DNA from: Acidiphilium acidophilum
GTDB taxonomy: Bacteria; Pseudomonadota; Alphaproteobacteria; Acetobacterales; Acetobacteraceae
DNA: 64,000 nt
Assembly: GCF_033842475.1 (NCBI RefSeq)
Contig: NZ_JAWXYB010000018.1
Span: forward strand, 186,001-250,000
Direction of reading: 5' to 3'
This document shows, one piece after another, positions 1 through 10,174 of this stretch. The notes beneath the pieces are model-generated. The model worked only from the letters and a program-made list of their open reading frames with translations. It was not told where the DNA came from and ran no database searches. Each line of letters opens with the position of its first letter. Positions within the stretch are counted from its first letter, which is position 1. Both the position numbers and the translations under genes were made by a program.

Positions 1-77
1 GCCGCGTTGTCCGCCGTCATGGTCGCGTCTACGTGATCAACAAAAAGAACCCCCGGATGAAAGCCCGCCAGGGCTGA
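1..77 (+). CDS. rpmJ: 50S ribosomal protein L36 (C-terminal part)
   Basis: The reading frame entering the window from the left gives a very basic peptide ending HGRVYVINKKNPRMKARQG and then TGA. This matches the C-terminus of the alphaproteobacterial form of L36, a small structural protein of the large ribosomal subunit. About 15 N-terminal residues lie outside the window. The gene is on the same strand as glcD but separated from it by about 125 bp, so it is probably a separate transcription unit. Confidence 0.9.
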   Translation, partial: RVVRRHGRVYVINKKNPRMKARQG

Positions 78-84
78 AGACAGC

Positions 85-107
85 GCGGCGTTCCCTGCGG
101 ACGCCGC
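85..107 (+). terminator. Possible hairpin downstream of rpmJ
   Basis: GCGGCGT (85-91) and ACGCCGC (101-107) form a 7-bp GC-rich stem with a 9-nt loop eight bases after the rpmJ stop codon. No T-run follows, so it could be a weak or Rho-assisted terminator, or simply a stabilising 3' hairpin. Confidence 0.3.
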
Positions 108-203
108 ATCGCGACCGGCTGGACTTATGCGCCGGCCGAAGTTCGGGAATGCTTTGCGTTACACGTTGTGGATGATACAACCCTCGTTTGAAGGGTGGTC
201 CCA

Positions 204-1667
204 ATGATTTCGCTACCAAAACCCAAGGCTGATGTGCTCGCGCGGCGCGATGCCGTGCATCAGGGGCTTCGCGCCATCATGCGCGATCGTGGCGTGATCA
301 CCGACCCGACCAAGCTGAAACCCTACGAAACCGACGGTCTGTCCGCCTATCGCCAGATGCCGCTCGCCGTGGTGCTGCCCGAAACCACCGAGGATGTCGC
401 GGCGATCCTCCGCTTCTGCCACGAAAACGGCGTCCGCGTGGTGCCGCGCGGGGCAGGGACCTCGCTCGCCGGCGGGGCGCTGCCGCTGGAGGATGCCGTG
501 GTGATCGGCATGATGCGGATGAACCGGATCGTCGAGGTCAATTATCGCGACCGCTACGCCGTGGTGCAGGCGGGGGTCACCAACCTCGGCATCACCAAGG
601 CGGTCGAGGCGGATGGATTTTTCTACGCACCCGACCCGTCGAGCCAACTCGCCTGCATGATCGGCGGCAATATCGGCATGAATTCCGGCGGGGCGCACTG
701 CCTGAAGTATGGCGTGACCGCGAACAATGTGCTCGGCATCAAGCTGGTCACCATCGAGGGGGAGATCCTCGAACTCGGCGGCACCCATCTCGACACCGCC
801 GGGTATGACTGGCTCGGCATCGTGATCGGCAGCGAAGGTCAACTCGGCATCGCCACCGAAATCACCGTGCGCATCCTGCGCGCGCCGGAAGGCACCCGTG
901 CCATGCTCGCGGCGTTCGACGGCAACGAGGTCGCGGGGGCCTGTGTCGATGCGATCATCTCCTCGGGCATCATCCCGGTGGCGCTCGAATTCATGGATCG
1001 CCCGGCAATCCACGCCTGCGAGGCCTTCGCCCATGCCGGATATCCGCTCGATGCCGAGGCGATGCTGATCATCGAGGTCGAGGGCTCGGTCGCCGAGCAG
1101 GACTGGCTGCTGGGCCGGATCAAGGAAATCTGCGCCCGCTTCAACCCGATCAGCCTGAAAGTATCGCAATCGGCCGAGGAATCGGCGGCGATCTGGAAGG
1201 GCCGCAAGGGCGCGTTCGGCGCGGTGGGACGGATTTCGCCCGATTATCTGTGCATGGACGGCACCATCCCGACCAGCACGCTGCCGCTGGTGCTGCGCCG
1301 GATCGGCGAGATGAGCGCGCAATACGGGCTGCAGGTGGCGAACATCTTTCACGCCGGGGATGGCAATCTCCACCCGCTGATCATGTTCGACGCGAACGAT
1401 CCCGCCAGCATGCACAAGGCCGAGGCGTTCGGTGCGGACATATTGTGCCTCTGCGTCGAAGTCGGCGGCTGCCTGACCGGCGAGCATGGCGTGGGTGTCG
1501 AAAAACGCGATCTGATGCGGGTGCAGTTCACCGAAATTGAGCTCGAACAGCAGCGCCGGGTCAAATCGGCGTTCGACCCCGAATGGCTGCTGAACACCGC
1601 GAAGGTCTTTCCCCTGCAGCCCGGCACAGCGTCCGCAGGGCCGGATGCCTTGCCCCAGGCCGCATGA
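204..1667 (+). CDS. glcD: Glycolate oxidase FAD subunit GlcD
   Basis: FAD-linked catalytic subunit of the membrane-associated glycolate oxidase GlcDEF, which oxidises glycolate to glyoxylate. The 487-aa product has the FAD-binding (PCMH-type) motif PRGAGTSLAGGALP at about residues 81-94, GGNIGMNSGGAHCLKYG near 153-169, and the C-terminal FAD-oxidase signatures FHAGDGNLHP (about 382) and LTGEHGVGVEKR (about 425). The start is placed at ATG 204 because AAGGG at 191-195 lies 8 nt upstream; an in-frame GTG at 195 overlaps that ribosome site and is less likely. Its stop overlaps the glcE start (ATGA), so the two are translationally coupled in a glcDEF operon. Confidence 0.95.
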   Translation: MISLPKPKADVLARRDAVHQGLRAIMRDRGVITDPTKLKPYETDGLSAYRQMPLAVVLPETTEDVAAILRFCHENGVRVVPRGAGTSLAGGALPLEDAVVIGMMRMNRIVEVNYRDRYAVVQAGVTNLGITKAVEADGFFYAPDPSSQLACMIGGNIGMNSGGAHCLKYGVTANNVLGIKLVTIEGEILELGGTHLDTAGYDWLGIVIGSEGQLGIATEITVRILRAPEGTRAMLAAFDGNEVAGACVDAIISSGIIPVALEFMDRPAIHACEAFAHAGYPLDAEAMLIIEVEGSVAEQDWLLGRIKEICARFNPISLKVSQSAEESAAIWKGRKGAFGAVGRISPDYLCMDGTIPTSTLPLVLRRIGEMSAQYGLQVANIFHAGDGNLHPLIMFDANDPASMHKAEAFGADILCLCVEVGGCLTGEHGVGVEKRDLMRVQFTEIELEQQRRVKSAFDPEWLLNTAKVFPLQPGTASAGPDALPQAA

Positions 1668-2842
1668 TCGCCCCCGGGGACGAGGCGGGTTTCGCCAGCG
1701 CGATCGATGCTGCAGCGGCCGCGCGCACGCCGCTCACGATCGAGGGACTCGGCTCGAAAGGCGGCTTCCTGCGTCCGACCCAGACCGCCGACACGCTCAG
1801 CACGCGCAACTTCGCCGGGATTCCGCTCTACGCGCCGCAGGAACTCATCATCACCGCCCGCGCCGGCACCACGCTCGCGGCGGTCGAGGCGAAACTCGAC
1901 GAGGGCGGCCAGCACCTCATTGCCGAGCCGCCTCAGTACGCGTTTCTCGACGCACCGGACCAGACGATCGGCGGCATCGTCGCAGCCAATCTGTCCGGAC
2001 CGCGCCGCATCGCCTGGGGCGCGATGCGCGATCACCTGATGGGCATCCGCGCGGCCACCGGGCGTGGCGAGATCATCCGCTCCGGCGGGCGGGTGCTCAA
2101 GAACGTCACCGGTCTCGATCTGTGCAAGCTGTTCGCCGGCTCCTACGGGACGCTCGGCGTGATCACCGAACTCACTCTCAAAATCCTGCCGAAGCCCGAG
2201 GCCACCGGTACGGTGATGATACGCGGCCTGCGCCCGGACGATGCGGTACGCGCCCTGTCGGTGGCGCTTGGATCGCCGTTCTCGGTCTCCGGCGCCGCCT
2301 ACCTGCCGCAGGAAGCCGCCATGGCGGTCGGGTTCGAAAACACCGTCACCATCGCCCGGATCGAGGATTTCGCCGCCTCGGTCGCCTACCGCACCGAGGC
2401 GCTGGCAGGATTGCTGAAAAAGTTCGGCCCCGCCGACATCCTCGACACGCCGGCCAGCCTGACCCTCTGGCGCGCGGTGCGTGACGCCGAACCTTTGCCG
2501 ATCCAGCCGGGCGATGCGGTCTGGAAAATATCGGTCCGTCCCTCCTATGGGGCCTCGATCCTCCATGCCGGCCACGCCGCCGGGTTGTTCGGCTATCTCG
2601 ACTGGGGCGGCGGCCTCGTGTTCCTCACCGGCCCTGCCACCGATGAAGCCCATGCCGCCGTGATCGCCGCCGCGCGCCGTGCGAAGGGCGAATGGTGGCT
2701 GTTACGCGCCCCGGAGCGCCTGCGCCTGAGCGAGGATGCCATGCCGCGCATCCCGCCCGGCCTCGCCGCGATCCGTCAGCGGGTCGTCGCCGCCTTCGAT
2801 CCCGCCGGCATCCTCAACCCCGGGCGCATGTTCGCGGCCTGA
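1664..2842 (+). CDS. glcE: Glycolate oxidase FAD-binding subunit GlcE
   Basis: Second flavin-binding subunit of glycolate oxidase, 392 aa from ATG 1664. It has an N-terminal PCMH-type FAD-binding half (GLGSKGGFLRP near the N-terminus, then SGGRVLKNVTGLDLCKLFAG and SYGTLGVITELTLK) and lacks the full catalytic C-terminal half seen in GlcD, as is usual for GlcE. The start overlaps the glcD stop by 4 nt; the open frame extends further upstream to 1583, but that would bury it inside glcD. glcF follows 12 bp downstream. Confidence 0.93.
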   Translation: MIAPGDEAGFASAIDAAAAARTPLTIEGLGSKGGFLRPTQTADTLSTRNFAGIPLYAPQELIITARAGTTLAAVEAKLDEGGQHLIAEPPQYAFLDAPDQTIGGIVAANLSGPRRIAWGAMRDHLMGIRAATGRGEIIRSGGRVLKNVTGLDLCKLFAGSYGTLGVITELTLKILPKPEATGTVMIRGLRPDDAVRALSVALGSPFSVSGAAYLPQEAAMAVGFENTVTIARIEDFAASVAYRTEALAGLLKKFGPADILDTPASLTLWRAVRDAEPLPIQPGDAVWKISVRPSYGASILHAGHAAGLFGYLDWGGGLVFLTGPATDEAHAAVIAAARRAKGEWWLLRAPERLRLSEDAMPRIPPGLAAIRQRVVAAFDPAGILNPGRMFAA

Positions 2843-2854
2843 AACCGGAATCCG

Positions 2855-4225
2855 ATGCAGACCAATTTCTCCGCCGCCCAACTGGCCGACCCCGAGATTG
2901 CGGTCGCCGATAAAATCCTGCGCTCCTGCGTCCATTGCGGCTTCTGCACCGCGACCTGCCCCACCTTCGTCACGGTAGGCGACGAGGATGACAGCCCGCG
3001 TGGCCGGATCTACCTGATCAAGGACATGCTCGAAACCGGCGCCCCGGCCAGCACGCCGGTCGCGTTCCATCTCGACCGCTGCCTGTCCTGCCTCGCCTGC
3101 ATGACCACGTGCCCCTCGGGCGTCGATTACATGCACCTGATCGACCATGCGCGCGTCGTCGTCGAAACCACCTACCGGCGCCCGCTGCACGACCGGCTGC
3201 TGCGAGCCGTCCTTGCCGCGATCCTGCCCTATCCCGACCGTCTACGCCTCGCGCTTCGGGGTGCCGCGATCGGCGGTATCGCAGCCGGTTTGATCGGCGG
3301 AAGCAGCGTGATGAGCCAGCGGCTCCGGGCGATGTTCAAACTCGCGCCGGGTCGCCTGCCCCCGGCGGGCGCGACCGAGCGGCCCGGCGTGTTCCCGGCG
3401 ATCGGGGAACGCCGCGCCCGGGTCGCCCTGCTCGCGGGATGCGCCCAGCAGGTGCTCGACCCCGGAATCCACGACGCCACCATCCGCCTGCTGACCCGCA
3501 TGGGGATCGAGGTGGTGGTGGCCAAAGGGGCCGGGTGTTGTGGCGCGCTCACCCATCATCTCGGCAAGCATGCGGCGGCACTCGATTTCGCCCGCGCCAA
3601 TGTCGCTGCCTGGACGCGCGAACTCGACACCACCGGCCTCGATGCAATTGTCACCGACACATCGGGCTGCGGCACCGTGCTGAAGGATTACGGCTTCCTG
3701 CTGCGCGAGACGCCCCTCGCCGCCGAGGCGGCGCGGATCGCCGCCCTCGCGGTCGACATCACCGAACTGCTCGCAAGGTTCGATTACCAGCCGAGCCGGA
3801 CGATGGAGCGCCCGATCGTGATCGCCTATCACGCCGCCTGCTCGCTGCAACACGGCCAGCGGGTCACGGATGCGCCGAAATCCCTGCTGCGGCGGGCCGG
3901 TTTCACCGTGGTCGAGCCGCGTGATCCGCATCTGTGCTGCGGTTCAGCGGGAACCTACAATCTGTTGCAGCCCGAAATCGCCGGTCAGCTGCGCCAGCGC
4001 AAACTCGATACCATCATGCCGCTGAAACCCCACGCGATCGCGGGCGGCAATATCGGCTGCCTCACCCAGCTCGGCGGGGCCGGTCTGCCGACGATCCATA
4101 CCGTCGCGTTACTCGACTGGATGGCGGGCGGTCCCCGTCCCGCCGCCCTGCCGAGCGACGCGGCGATCGAGGCGACCCGCCCGGTTGCCGCGGCCTTCAT
4201 GGATGAGGAATCGACCTGGACCTGA
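2855..4225 (+). CDS. glcF: Glycolate oxidase iron-sulfur subunit GlcF
   Basis: Electron-transfer subunit of glycolate oxidase, 456 aa. Two ferredoxin-type 4Fe-4S motifs are present: CVHCGFCTATCP with Cys 25/28/31/35, and CLSCLACMTTCP with Cys 76/79/82/86. The C-terminal two-thirds carries two cysteine-rich CCG-type modules (GAGCCGALTHHLG and HLCCGSAGTYN), as in heterodisulfide-reductase-like and GlcF proteins. It passes electrons from the GlcD/GlcE flavins toward the quinone pool. It is the last gene of glcDEF; 45 bp separate it from the next reading frame. Confidence 0.95.
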   Translation: MQTNFSAAQLADPEIAVADKILRSCVHCGFCTATCPTFVTVGDEDDSPRGRIYLIKDMLETGAPASTPVAFHLDRCLSCLACMTTCPSGVDYMHLIDHARVVVETTYRRPLHDRLLRAVLAAILPYPDRLRLALRGAAIGGIAAGLIGGSSVMSQRLRAMFKLAPGRLPPAGATERPGVFPAIGERRARVALLAGCAQQVLDPGIHDATIRLLTRMGIEVVVAKGAGCCGALTHHLGKHAAALDFARANVAAWTRELDTTGLDAIVTDTSGCGTVLKDYGFLLRETPLAAEAARIAALAVDITELLARFDYQPSRTMERPIVIAYHAACSLQHGQRVTDAPKSLLRRAGFTVVEPRDPHLCCGSAGTYNLLQPEIAGQLRQRKLDTIMPLKPHAIAGGNIGCLTQLGGAGLPTIHTVALLDWMAGGPRPAALPSDAAIEATRPVAAAFMDEESTWT

Positions 4226-4270
4226 TGCGGCGTTAACCCCGCCTCAACCTGTCGGTGACAGACTGGGCCG

Positions 4271-6088
4271 ATGGAGAGGTCGCCGCCCCGAACAGCATCC
4301 GGAACAGTATCCGGAACAGCATCACGCGCAAATGCTCGCGCTTACGGGTTGCTCGCGCTCGTCGCGGTCGCGATCAATCTGTTGACCAGCGCGCGCTCGG
4401 TCCCGGCGGTCCTGCGCGGCGGGCTGATCGACCCCGACAGTTTCATGCGCCTCGTTCGCATCGAGCAGGGGCTTCGCATCGGCCATCTGGTCAACATGGT
4501 GCAGCGCGACGATCTCGGTACGCCCCTGCTGATCGAATGGTCGCGCCTGTTCGATGCGCTCATCGTCGGTCTCGCGGCGCCGCTGGTGCCGTGGCTGGGG
4601 TGGCACCGGGCGCTGTTCGTCGCAGGTGTCGCCACGGGACCGCTCTCGGTCGCCGCCCTCGCCGTCAGCATCGCCTTTGCGGCGGCGCCACTCACCCGGC
4701 TGCATGGCCCTCGCGCCTCATTTCTCTGGACGGTCCCGATCATCGGCCTGCTCCTGCCGGGACTCCGCAGCTTCGCCACGTTCGGCATCATCCATTACCA
4801 CATCGCCCAGATCGCGCTCGTCGCCCTGACCGGCGGATACGCACTGCGACTCGGCCAGTCGGGAACTGCCCGTTCCGCCGCGAGCCTGAGCGGCGGCATT
4901 GCGGGCGGCTTGGCCATCTGGATGATGCCGGAGACCATGCCGTTCGTGCTCCTGATCTTCGTGGCACTCGGCTATCTGTGGCTGTTCCGCCCGATCGGCG
5001 GGGCGATCGCCCGGCTCGGCGGCGGGTTTGCCGCCACCCTCGCGCTTGCTCTGGTCATCGATCCACCCCATGGCGGTCCGCTGGTCCCCGAGATCGATCG
5101 GCTCTCGATCGTCTATGCCGCGCTCGGCATCGCCGTTGCCCTCGCCGGGCTCTGGCTCGCCTGGCTCGATCGCCGCAATCACCCGCCGTTACCCCGCGCG
5201 ATCCTCGGGCTCGGCGGTGCCTTGCTCGCCTTCGCCCTCTGGCTGGCACGGTTTCCCACCGTCGCCCTCGGGCCGTATGGGTTGATCCCCGCCGACCAAA
5301 TGCGCGTCTTCTTCGGCAACATGTCGGAAACCCAGCCGGTGCACGGGTTCGTCCAGGCGGCGATGCTGCTCGGTCCCGGCGGCCTCGCCCTGGCCTATGC
5401 GCTCCTGAATGTGGCGCGCAACCGGCATTCACCTGCCGCCTGCGGTGTCTGGCTGATCGGCGCCCTCGGCGCCGGCCTTGCCCTGGGATTGACGGCGCAG
5501 TTCGTGATTTTCGCGCCTTACCCCGCCGCTGCGGCTGCCCTGCTCCTGCCCGTTGCCCTCGCGGACGCTTCGGCCCGCTGGTCGCGCCAGCCTCGCCGCG
5601 CCGCTCTCGCCCGGGTATCGATGATCGCGGTCACCTTGTTCGCCCCCTACACGCCGGCTTTCGCCAGCATCCCACCCGCTGCTCCGGTGAACGCCTGCCA
5701 TCTCCGCCACATCGGCCCTTTGCTCCGCCCCGCAGCGGGAGCGGTGGTGCTTGCCCCGGTCGAGGATGTGCCGGAACTGCTCTACCGCAGCCGGATGATT
5801 GGCGTCGGGTCGCTCTATCAGCATGGCGTGGCGTTCTATCTTCTGGCGTATCACGCGTGGCGCGCCGATGCGGCGGGGCGATTGCCCGCTGCGGTTCGCG
5901 CCACCGATGCCCGCTTCGTCCTTTTCTGCAACGACTCGCCCGATCCGCCGCCGCTTACCGGCGCGCCGCGATCGGCCCTATGGACGATGCTCGCCCATCA
6001 TCACATCCCGATATGGCTGAAACCCGCCGGGACCGACCGCGCCGCCGGTTTCAGCCTCTACCGGGTCCGCACCCCACCGCTGCGCTGA
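4271..6088 (+). CDS. Large polytopic membrane protein of unknown function
   Basis: A 605-aa hydrophobic protein with about a dozen predicted membrane segments beginning near residue 27 (YGLLALVAVAINLL). After the first segment comes an extracytoplasmic-looking motif with acidic residues, GLIDPDSFMRLVRIEQGL. An Asp-rich first loop in a polytopic protein recalls GT-C glycosyltransferases and oligosaccharyltransferases (Stt3/PMT type), but I cannot assign it with certainty. The C-terminal roughly 130 residues are soluble and contain NACHLRHIGPLLRP, VVLAPVEDVPELLYRS and FCNDSPDPPPL. Its N-terminus is encoded by three 12-bp repeats. No good ribosome site precedes ATG 4271, so the true start may be slightly downstream. 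A 690-aa frame on the same strand is a GC-driven shadow of this gene. Confidence 0.75.
   Translation: MERSPPRTASGTVSGTASRANARAYGLLALVAVAINLLTSARSVPAVLRGGLIDPDSFMRLVRIEQGLRIGHLVNMVQRDDLGTPLLIEWSRLFDALIVGLAAPLVPWLGWHRALFVAGVATGPLSVAALAVSIAFAAAPLTRLHGPRASFLWTVPIIGLLLPGLRSFATFGIIHYHIAQIALVALTGGYALRLGQSGTARSAASLSGGIAGGLAIWMMPETMPFVLLIFVALGYLWLFRPIGGAIARLGGGFAATLALALVIDPPHGGPLVPEIDRLSIVYAALGIAVALAGLWLAWLDRRNHPPLPRAILGLGGALLAFALWLARFPTVALGPYGLIPADQMRVFFGNMSETQPVHGFVQAAMLLGPGGLALAYALLNVARNRHSPAACGVWLIGALGAGLALGLTAQFVIFAPYPAAAAALLLPVALADASARWSRQPRRAALARVSMIAVTLFAPYTPAFASIPPAAPVNACHLRHIGPLLRPAAGAVVLAPVEDVPELLYRSRMIGVGSLYQHGVAFYLLAYHAWRADAAGRLPAAVRATDARFVLFCNDSPDPPPLTGAPRSALWTMLAHHHIPIWLKPAGTDRAAGFSLYRVRTPPLR
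4288..4323 (+). repeat. Three 12-bp tandem repeats in the 5' coding region
   Basis: Units CCGAACAGCATC, CGGAACAGTATC and CGGAACAGCATC follow each other without a gap. They encode a short Thr/Ser/Gly-rich stretch ahead of the first membrane segment of the polytopic membrane protein. Copy number could vary without changing frame. Confidence 0.8.
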
Positions 6089-6094
6089 CCACGC

Positions 6095-6131
6095 AAAAAA
6101 AACCGGTCGCAGCCTGCGCCACGACCGGTCC
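6095..6131 (-). terminator. Rho-independent terminator of clpA
   Basis: ACCGGTCG (6102-6109) and CGACCGGT (6122-6129) form a perfect 8-bp stem with a 12-nt loop. Read leftward it is followed immediately by eight T residues, so it terminates the minus-strand clpA transcript about 25 bp after its stop codon. It may also stop rightward readthrough from the membrane-protein gene. Confidence 0.8.
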
Positions 6132-6151
6132 TTTGCCGTACTGCCGTAGGA

Positions 6152-8488
6152 TTATTGAACTTCCTGCGGCGGGGATTGTTCTTCCTGATCGCTTTCCGGC
6201 TTCGGCAAGGCCGCCTTCGGTGCCTCGGCGATATCGAACGCCAGGGCGCCATCGCGGAAACTCACCTTCACCGCGCCACCGCTCGCCAGCTTGCCGAACA
6301 GCAGTTCCTCCGCCAGCGGCTTCTTGATCAGCTCCTGGATCACCCGGGCCAATGGCCGCGCGCCGTAGAGCGGATCGTAGCCGCGTTCGGCCAGGAATTC
6401 CTTGGCCGCGGAGGAAAGCTCGATCGTCACGTTGCGGTCGGCCAGCTGGGCCTCGAGCTGCATGACGAATTTCTCGACCACCTGCGCCACGATCTCCGGC
6501 GTCAGGCCAGCGAATGGAATGATCGCATCCAGCCGGTTGCGGAATTCCGGCGTGAACATCCGCTTGATCGCCTCTTCATCCTCGCCCACGCGCACCTCGC
6601 GCCCGAACCCGATCGCGGCCTTGGCCATGTCCGCCGCCCCGGCATTGGTGGTCATGATCAGGATGACGTTGCGGAAGTCGACATTCTTGCCGTTATGGTC
6701 GGTCAGCTTGCCGTGATCCATCACCTGCAACAGGATGTTGAACAGATCCGGATGGGCCTTTTCGATTTCATCGAGCAGCAGCACGCAATGCGGATGCTGA
6801 TCGATCGCATCGGTCAGCATGCCCCCCTGATCGAACCCGACATAGCCCGGCGGTGCGCCGATCAGCCGCGAAATCGAATGCCGCTCCATGTATTCCGACA
6901 TGTCGAACCTTGTCAGTTCGATCCCGAGCGTACTCGCAAGCTGCCGCGCCACTTCGGTCTTGCCGACGCCGGTGGGGCCGGAGAACAGGTAGCACCCGAT
7001 CGGCTTTTCGGCATCGCGCAGCCCGGCGCGGGCCAGTTTGATCGCGGCGGAGAGCGCCGAGATTGCGGAATCCTGACCGAACACCATCGATTTGAGGTCG
7101 CGCTCCAGAGTCCGCAGCGTCTCCTTGTCGTCCGCCGAGACCGATTTGGGCGGAATCCGCGCAATCTTGGCGACGATTTCCTCGACATCGCGCAAGGTCA
7201 CGGTTTTGCGCCGTTTGTTTTCCGGCAGCAGCATCCGCGAAGCCCCGACCTCGTCGATCACGTCGATCGCCTTGTCCGGCAATTTGCGGTCGTGGATGTA
7301 TTTCGCCGAAAGCTCGACCGAGGCGCGGATCGCATCGTCGGTATAGCGGACCTTGTGGTGTTTTTCGTAAACGCCCTTGAGTCCGCGCAGGATTTTCACC
7401 GCATCGTCGATCGAGGGTTCGTTGACATCGATCTTCTGGAACCGCCGGACCAGCGCCCGATCCTTCTCGAAATAGGTCCGGAATTCCTTGTAGGTGGTCG
7501 ATCCGATGCAGCGCAGCGCCCCGGACGACAAAGCCGGTTTGAGCAGGTTCGAGGCATCCATCGCCCCGCCCGACGTGGCACCCGCGCCGATCACGGTGTG
7601 GATTTCATCGATGAACAGCACCGCCCCCGGCAACGCTTCGAGTTCGGACACCACCGCCTTCAGCCGCTCCTCGAAATCGCCACGATAGCGGGTTCCGGCG
7701 AGCAGAGCGCCCATATCGAGCGAGTAGATCGTGGATTTGGCCAGCACCTCCGGCACATCGCCATCGACGATGCGCTTGGCCAGCCCCTCGGCGATCGCGG
7801 TCTTGCCGACACCGGGATCGCCCACGAACAGCGGATTGTTTTTCGAGCGGCGGCACAGGATCTGGATGGTGCGCTCGATTTCCATCTCGCGCCCGATCAG
7901 CGGATCGATCTTGCCGGACTGGGCCTTCTTGTTGAGGTTGACGCAGTAATTGGCCAGCGCGTCCTGCCCGCGCTTGGGCTTCTGCTCGGTCTCGGCCTCG
8001 GGATTTTCGGCGCTGCTGCCTGAAGGCGTGCGCGGCACCGAGCGCCCCGGCGATTTCGCAATGCCGTGGCTGATGAAATTCACCGCATCGAGCCGGGTCA
8101 TGTCCTGCGCCTGCAGGAAATACACCGCATGGCTCTCGCGCTCGGAGAACAGCGCGACCAGCACGTTCGCGCCGGTCACTTCGTCGCGGCCGGAGGACTG
8201 GACATGGATGGCGGCGCGCTGGACGACGCGCTGGAAGCCGGCGGTGGGCTTGGGGTCACCGGCACGGTCGGTCGCCAGCCCGGCAAGGTCCTTGTCGAGA
8301 AATTCGGTCGTCTCCCGGCGGAGCCGTTCGATATCGACACCGCAGGCGCGCAGCACGGTGAGCGCATCGGCATCGTCAATCAGGCCGAGCAGCAGATGTT
8401 CGAGTGTGGCGTATTCATGGCGCCGCTCGGCAGCAAATGCCAGAGAGCGATGCAGGGTTTGTTCCAGGTTGCGAGACAGCATATCCAA
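6152..8488 (-). CDS. clpA: ATP-dependent Clp protease ATP-binding subunit ClpA
   Basis: AAA+ unfoldase that feeds substrates to the ClpP peptidase, 778 aa (the family is usually about 750-780). Domains in order: Clp N-domain (residues 1-140, adaptor docking), a variable linker (about 145-175), AAA+ module 1 with Walker A GDPGVGKT (223-230) and Walker B DEIH (294-297), AAA+ module 2 with Walker A GPTGVGKT (504-511) and [12 protein letters not shown] (570-581), an IGF ClpP-docking tripeptide near 625, and the C-terminal D2-small domain. There is no long coiled-coil middle domain, which separates it from ClpB. The N-end-rule adaptor clpS lies 208 bp upstream on the same strand. Confidence 0.96.
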   Translation of the reverse strand: MDMLSRNLEQTLHRSLAFAAERRHEYATLEHLLLGLIDDADALTVLRACGVDIERLRRETTEFLDKDLAGLATDRAGDPKPTAGFQRVVQRAAIHVQSSGRDEVTGANVLVALFSERESHAVYFLQAQDMTRLDAVNFISHGIAKSPGRSVPRTPSGSSAENPEAETEQKPKRGQDALANYCVNLNKKAQSGKIDPLIGREMEIERTIQILCRRSKNNPLFVGDPGVGKTAIAEGLAKRIVDGDVPEVLAKSTIYSLDMGALLAGTRYRGDFEERLKAVVSELEALPGAVLFIDEIHTVIGAGATSGGAMDASNLLKPALSSGALRCIGSTTYKEFRTYFEKDRALVRRFQKIDVNEPSIDDAVKILRGLKGVYEKHHKVRYTDDAIRASVELSAKYIHDRKLPDKAIDVIDEVGASRMLLPENKRRKTVTLRDVEEIVAKIARIPPKSVSADDKETLRTLERDLKSMVFGQDSAISALSAAIKLARAGLRDAEKPIGCYLFSGPTGVGKTEVARQLASTLGIELTRFDMSEYMERHSISRLIGAPPGYVGFDQGGMLTDAIDQHPHCVLLLDEIEKAHPDLFNILLQVMDHGKLTDHNGKNVDFRNVILIMTTNAGAADMAKAAIGFGREVRVGEDEEAIKRMFTPEFRNRLDAIIPFAGLTPEIVAQVVEKFVMQLEAQLADRNVTIELSSAAKEFLAERGYDPLYGARPLARVIQELIKKPLAEELLFGKLASGGAVKVSFRDGALAFDIAEAPKAALPKPESDQEEQSPPQEVQ

Positions 8489-8696
8489 TTCACTCCTAGC
8501 CGGGCTTCCGGCAAGCGGCCCATGCCGCCTTGGTCAAGCCCGATACGGCGGGTCCGCCGCGAAATCACGAGTCGTTGTCGGCAGTCGTGTCAGCGTATCA
8601 GAACAGACACATGATACCGCGCAAATCTTTCGCAATGATGACCAAACCTGGATCACATCTGCAAAAATATCGGCGGTCGCGGTCTTTTCCAAAAGT

Positions 8697-9026
8697 CTAT
8701 TCTTTTTCAATGGTACATTGCAGCGGGTGCTGGCTCTGCCGGGCCAGATCCATCACCTGGGTCACCTTGGTCTCGGCGATTTCGTAGGTGAACACCCCGC
8801 ACACGCCCACGCCGCGGCGGTGCACATGCATCATGATCCGTGTCGCTTCCTCGCGGCTCTTCGAGAAAAACCGCTCGAGCACATGGATCACGAATTCCAT
8901 CGGCGTATAGTCGTCATTGAGCATCAGCACCTTGTAGAGGGCCGGTTTGCGCGTCTTGGTCCGTGTCCGGGTTGCCACCCCGGTTCCAAGACCATTGCCA
9001 GTGCCACGACGATCAGAGCCAGACAT
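8697..9026 (-). CDS. clpS: ClpA adaptor protein ClpS
   Basis: Small adaptor that binds the ClpA N-domain and delivers N-end-rule substrates. The 109-aa product has the diagnostic core [15 protein letters not shown], followed by [18 protein letters not shown] and an IAETK C-terminal segment. The start is set at ATG 9026 (MSGSDRRG), which has AAGG just upstream; the frame stays open a further 25 codons to 9101, but that extension is not typical of the family. It is on the clpA strand and upstream of it, the standard arrangement. Confidence 0.93.
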   Translation of the reverse strand: MSGSDRRGTGNGLGTGVATRTRTKTRKPALYKVLMLNDDYTPMEFVIHVLERFFSKSREEATRIMMHVHRRGVGVCGVFTYEIAETKVTQVMDLARQSQHPLQCTIEKE

Positions 9027-9160
9027 CAACCTTATCTCTATCCATACCTGAACGCAGCATATCCACACCTCGCCCCGATGGGGAAGGGGAAATTTGCGCA
9101 TGACGCTCGATTATCCGTGAACGGAAGCGCCACATCCGGCGGGATCTGCCGGCCCGGGCC

Positions 9161-10174
9161 TCAGAATTTGGCCGAAACCGCGAGCGATCCGTACTCGTGG
9201 ATGCCACCGACCTGACCGACATAGCGCCGGGTCTGGAACACCTGGGTGTAGCTGAACCGCACCCCATGCCAGATCACCGCAATGCCGGCGTCGAGTTGTC
9301 CCACCGCATGGGTCGGGTTGACCGCGCGACTCGACTGGAAATCCGCCCCCGACAGGAACGTGTCATGCCCGACGAACTTGCCCGCCACGCCGCCGAACAC
9401 GTACCACACCAGAGGCCGGGTCTGACGATACGCATCCGAGCCCGAAGGGCCGGGACGGAGCAGCGGCGCGCCGAAATCCGAATTCAGCCCCTCGCCGATC
9501 CGCAACGTCATGGCCGGTTCGATATACGCCTCGGTGGTGCCCACCTCACCGGCGAGTTGCGGCAGGGCGTCGATTTCAAGCCCGTTGCCGAATTTCGCCA
9601 TGCCCACCCGCCACGTCCGCGAGGCGAGCACATCGAACGCCGGTTCCGAAGGCAGTTGATAGGCCCAGCCATGGGTGCCGCTCTGCCCGATGATCGAATG
9701 GAACCCGTTCTGGACAATCTCGCCGCCGGCATCGCGCCCGACCACCCCGGCATCGAAGCCGAGAACGGTGCGGCTGCCGGAAGTGTCCTGAATCAGTTCG
9801 AACGTCCCGAGCAGCGAGCCGCCATACGGCTCCTGATTGGTCGGCGGATCGATCAGATTGGTCGAATTGGGCGTGAACAGCTTCTGCGTCAGGCTGATGC
9901 TGATCCGCTGGTCGCCGGCACCGACCAGATCATGCCCGAAATTCGCCACCGCATCCGGCACATCGCCGACATGCGAGGTGAACCCGATGTGCACTCCATT
10001 GACGTAATAGCGATCGGTCAGGCTCTGGGTGCTGATCGAGGCATTCTCATCCTGGATCGTCCAGGTACCGGAAGGAAACCCCGAGGTCGAAGAGGGGGTG
10101 GTCTGCGCCGCAGCTGAAGCCGCATAGCACAGCGAAGCGGCGCACAGGGCAATCATCGGCAGCGATCGGGTCAT
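9161..10174 (-). CDS. LpxR-family (DUF2219) outer-membrane protein
   Basis: A 337-aa protein with an N-terminal signal peptide (MTRSLPMIALCAASLCYA, cleavage near ASAAAQ) and a predicted beta-barrel ending in phenylalanine (AVSAKF), as expected for outer-membrane assembly. The segment LTDRYYVNGVHIGFTS resembles the conserved N-terminal region of lipid A deacylase LpxR / DUF2219 proteins, and alternating polar/apolar strands fill the rest. It may remove the 3'-acyloxyacyl group of lipid A, but I did not confirm every catalytic residue. ATG 10174 was chosen because it begins the signal peptide; the frame is open 66 codons further upstream without protein-like sequence. Confidence 0.75.
   Translation of the reverse strand: MTRSLPMIALCAASLCYAASAAAQTTPSSTSGFPSGTWTIQDENASISTQSLTDRYYVNGVHIGFTSHVGDVPDAVANFGHDLVGAGDQRISISLTQKLFTPNSTNLIDPPTNQEPYGGSLLGTFELIQDTSGSRTVLGFDAGVVGRDAGGEIVQNGFHSIIGQSGTHGWAYQLPSEPAFDVLASRTWRVGMAKFGNGLEIDALPQLAGEVGTTEAYIEPAMTLRIGEGLNSDFGAPLLRPGPSGSDAYRQTRPLVWYVFGGVAGKFVGHDTFLSGADFQSSRAVNPTHAVGQLDAGIAVIWHGVRFSYTQVFQTRRYVGQVGGIHEYGSLAVSAKF

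Noticed and set aside
4255-6327. 690-aa frame on the same strand as the polytopic membrane protein
   Set aside because: Arg/Pro/His-rich low-complexity product typical of a +1 shadow. The overlapping 605-aa frame gives a coherent multi-helix membrane protein, and the long frame also runs through the clpA terminator.
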